Source: Siphonobacter sp. BAB-5405 (GTDB taxonomy: Bacteria > Bacteroidota > Bacteroidia > Cytophagales > Spirosomataceae). Taken from it: a DNA stretch of 64,000 nucleotides. The stretch covers positions 87,051 through 151,050 of the forward strand of contig NZ_NJAG01000012.1 in NCBI RefSeq assembly GCF_002872335.1, written 5' to 3'. Shown in pieces: positions 61,976-64,000 of this stretch. A program made the position numbers and the translations under genes. The notes below the pieces were generated by a model, which searched no databases, was not told the origin of the DNA, and was given only the letters and a program-made list of their open reading frames with translations. Every line of letters starts with the position of its first letter. Position 1 is the first letter of the stretch.

Positions 61976-63511
61976 TTACTTGAGTTCCAGTACGACGACG
62001 GACGCCGGAGGAAGTTTTACCTTCAGCTGATTGCCCGACAGGCTCGCTCCGTTGAACGCAACCGGATGTATTTTGTTAGGATTTTCGAAGGTGTTGTAAT
62101 CCTGTAATTTGCCGGAAGACAGTATCCGACCGCTTACCGTTTCCAGGTTCATTCCTTTCAGATCCACGATGATATCCTGCTCTTTTTTCGGATCAATGTT
62201 CACCAGTGATACGTGCGTCAAACCACTTTTATTTTTTGATGCCGACGCCGAAACGGCTTTCAGCTTATCTGATTCGAAGTTGTAATCGTTGCTTTTCAAC
62301 TGAACAGGTAGCAGGGTGGCGTCCTGGTGCACGTTGTACATTTCCATGACGTGGTACGTAGGCGTCAGGATCATTTTTTCGCCCTTCGTTAGAATAACCG
62401 ACTGTAGTACGTTCACGACCTGAGCCAGATTGGCCATCCGAATCCGGTCGGCGTGGTTATGGAAAATGTTCAGGGTTACGCCCGCAATCATGGCATCCCG
62501 GATGGTATTCTGCTGGTACAGAAAACCCGGATTGGTTCCCGGCTCTACCTCGTACCAGCCGCCCCATTCGTCCACCACCAGAGCTACTTTTTTCTTCGGG
62601 TCGTACTTGTCCATGATGGCACTGTGCTTCTGGACGAGTTCTTCCATAAACAAAGCCTGCTTCATCGTGCCGAAATACTGTTTTTCGTCGAATTCCGTCG
62701 AAGGTCCTTTTTTCTGCCAGTTCGTTACTGAATAGTGGTGCAGAGCCACCCCCGCCAGTAATTCATGGGGAATGTCCCGCATGAGCACTTCCGTCCAGTT
62801 GTAGTCGGCGGAATTGGCCCCGGAGGCGATTCGGAACAACTTGGCTCCATTGCCGTCCGGCATAAAGGTGGCGTACTTACGGTATTCGTTGGCGTAATAT
62901 TCGGGCTTCATATTACCGCCGCAGCCCCAGGCTTCGTTACCGACCCCCCAATATTTAACATTCCAGGGTTTTGCCCGGCCGTTTTCCTGCCGCAGGTTCG
63001 ACATGGGGCTTTTGCCTTCAAAGTTCACGTACTGTACCCATTCGGTCAGTTCCTGAACTGTTCCACTACCGACGTTACCCGCCAGATACGGCTCCGCTCC
63101 CAGGCGTTCGCACAAGTCGAGGAAGTCGTGCGTACCGAAGCTGTTATCTTCCGTTACCCCACCCCACCAGGTATTGACCATGGACGGACGCTTGCCCTTG
63201 GGGCCAATGCCATCTTTCCAGTGATAGGTATCCGCAAAACAGCCGCCGGGCCAGCGAAGGTTGGGTATTTTCAATTTCTTGAGAGCATCGACCAGATCGT
63301 TGCGTATGCCTTTTTGATTGGGAATTTTTGTATTCTTTTCCCCCACGTAAATGCCGTCGTAAATACAGCGTCCAAGGTGTTCAGCAAAGTGGCCGTAAAT
63401 GTGTTTGTCAATGATAACGTTTTCCGAAGAAGTACTGATCGTCAGCTGATTTTGGGCAACCGCCCAGCTGGAAACCAACGCACAGGCTAGCGTAGTAAGT
63501 GCTTTTTTCAT
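61976..63511 (-). CDS. alpha-L-arabinofuranosidase, GH51 (AbfA-type), exported
   Basis: 511 residues, signal peptide [20 protein letters not shown]. The mature start [20 protein letters not shown]-like ([19 protein letters not shown]) is the AbfA pattern. [19 protein letters not shown], the acid/base Glu in [11 protein letters not shown] near residue 190 and the nucleophile Glu in [10 protein letters not shown] near 313 are intact. A C-terminal beta-sandwich ends with [12 protein letters not shown]. AbfA-type enzymes are often cytoplasmic in Firmicutes, but the leader here shows export. First gene of the GH51 pair; the 400 bases upstream contain only short repeats and no gene. Confidence 0.95.
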   Translation of the reverse strand: [511 protein letters not shown]

Positions 63512-63910
63512 AGTAAGTCAAGGCCGCGATTCAATGTGTTTAGGCGAAATGTTCTTGTTCAACGCTACGATACTACCTTCAAAAGTAAAAGGTTGAAAAG
63601 GGTTTGACTCCCTACGGTTTACCTGTTTATTCCTTTATTTTGACATTTCTGCAAGACATCTAAAAAAATATAGTCAAAATAGTGTTTAATGTCATCTACC
63701 TGAAAGATTTGTAGCAGTAATTCTTTCGTGTCTTTACCTGAATAGGATTCAATCCAGCCCCGATTCACGGATTTTCATGATCCTGTAAACACTTTCGCAC
63801 TAACCTCAACTGAATTCATTCGTACCCATTCATTCGATACGGTAGCATGGAATGAATGAGTACGAGCGAATCCTTAAACCCTCTATTTGGGGACGATCGG
63901 TTTGTTTACT
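63512..63910. other. intergenic region before the GH51 pair
   Basis: No gene is seen. It holds the probable control region of the GH51 genes and an inverted repeat at 63818-63871, where CATTCGTAC and CATTCATTC (63818-63835) pair with GAATGAATG and GTACG (63850-63864) with one mismatch. No full AraR-type site was found. Confidence 0.45.
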
Positions 63911-64000
63911 TTACCATTTAATTTCCTGCACGGGCGAGTACAGCAATTCGGCCACCCCGGCCGTTTTACCCCGATTCGGCCATACGCGTAATTTTTCCCT
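63911..64000 (-). CDS. C-terminal fragment of an unidentified protein (cut by window edge)
   Basis: A minus-strand frame enters from the window edge and stops with TAA at 63911, giving 29 residues including LRVWPNRGKTAGVAELLYSP and ending QEIKW. Composition and the Trp/Tyr pattern look like the last strands of a secreted protein, and the strand matches the arabinan cluster. The fragment is too short to name. The alternative frame reads Cys/Arg-rich sequence and is less plausible. Confidence 0.45.
   Translation of the reverse strand, partial: REKLRVWPNRGKTAGVAELLYSPVQEIKW

Noticed and set aside
62765..63490. 241-codon open frame opposite the first GH51 gene
   Set aside because: Antisense shadow of a gene with intact catalytic motifs.
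63682..63695. GTGTTTAATGTCAT as a third AraR site before the GH51 genes
   Set aside because: Only the first half matches the araR/araB sites; the GACAC half is missing, so it was not counted.

Overview
The window looks like chromosomal DNA of a Bacteroidota bacterium, most likely order Cytophagales (Spirosomataceae or a close relative). The reasons are TAnnTTTG-type promoter elements, no clear Shine-Dalgarno sequences, and a TamL lipoprotein paired with TamB. There is also a short epsilon subunit encoded next to atpD, an archaeal/eukaryote-type ProRS, and families common in this phylum (DUF4876, DUF4260, DUF1599, DUF3667, BT_3928, FadL-like porin). No rRNA, tRNA, CRISPR array, prophage or insertion sequence was recognised.

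Layout. 1-4.8 kb: truncated S41 peptidase lipoprotein, a CNCG-motif conserved protein, a DUF4876 lipoprotein, an FKBP prolyl isomerase, an orphan response regulator and a DUF4260 membrane protein. 4.8-7.6 kb (minus): alpha-1,2-fucosyltransferase (GT11), a frameshifted GT4 glycosyltransferase and an orphan LolD/MacB-type ATPase. 7.8-12.4 kb: a TPR membrane protein, a small membrane lipoprotein, a tandem DUF1599 protein and a PAP2 phosphatase. 12.4-19.9 kb (minus): tamB then tamL, the tamL copy frameshifted. 20-26.7 kb: BT_3928-type DoxX-like protein, aroK, FadL-like porin, a Gly/Asn/Tyr-rich lipoprotein and proS. 26.9-34.9 kb (plus): GH95 fucosidase, a type-I-secretion-like operon (ABC exporter with a degenerate ATPase and a frameshift, HlyD-like adaptor, TolC-like channel), and a tatA gene of 56 codons. 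35-42.7 kb: two large polytopic membrane proteins (YfhO and LIC_10190 types), an OmpA protein and the atpD-atpC pair. 42.9-50.8 kb: folP, class IV aminotransferase, M15 peptidase, BON-LysM protein, metallophosphoesterase, OmpA lipoprotein and an AT-rich DUF3667 gene.

51-64 kb is one functional unit on the minus strand for arabinan/L-arabinose use. Two secreted GH51 arabinofuranosidases and a GH43 arabinanase release L-arabinose, and an SSS-type symporter imports it. AraA, AraB and AraD convert it to D-xylulose-5-phosphate, with a HAD phosphatase at the end of the gene run. A NUDIX-fold AraR regulator lies just upstream of araB. Two copies of a GTGTTA-n4-GACAC site, one in front of araR and one in front of araB, are good candidates for its operator. 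No SusC/SusD pair is present in the window.

Two general features stand out. Four otherwise well-preserved genes (GT4, tamL, ABC exporter, araA) each carry one net frameshift, three of them explained by one missing base in a short A/T run. This points to residual indel errors in the sequence or to recent inactivation or phase variation. Several co-oriented gene pairs are separated by long low-complexity inverted repeats (between atpD and atpC, the SSS transporter and HAD, araA and araD), and a GC-rich, strongly self-complementary element of unknown nature lies between folP and the aminotransferase gene.
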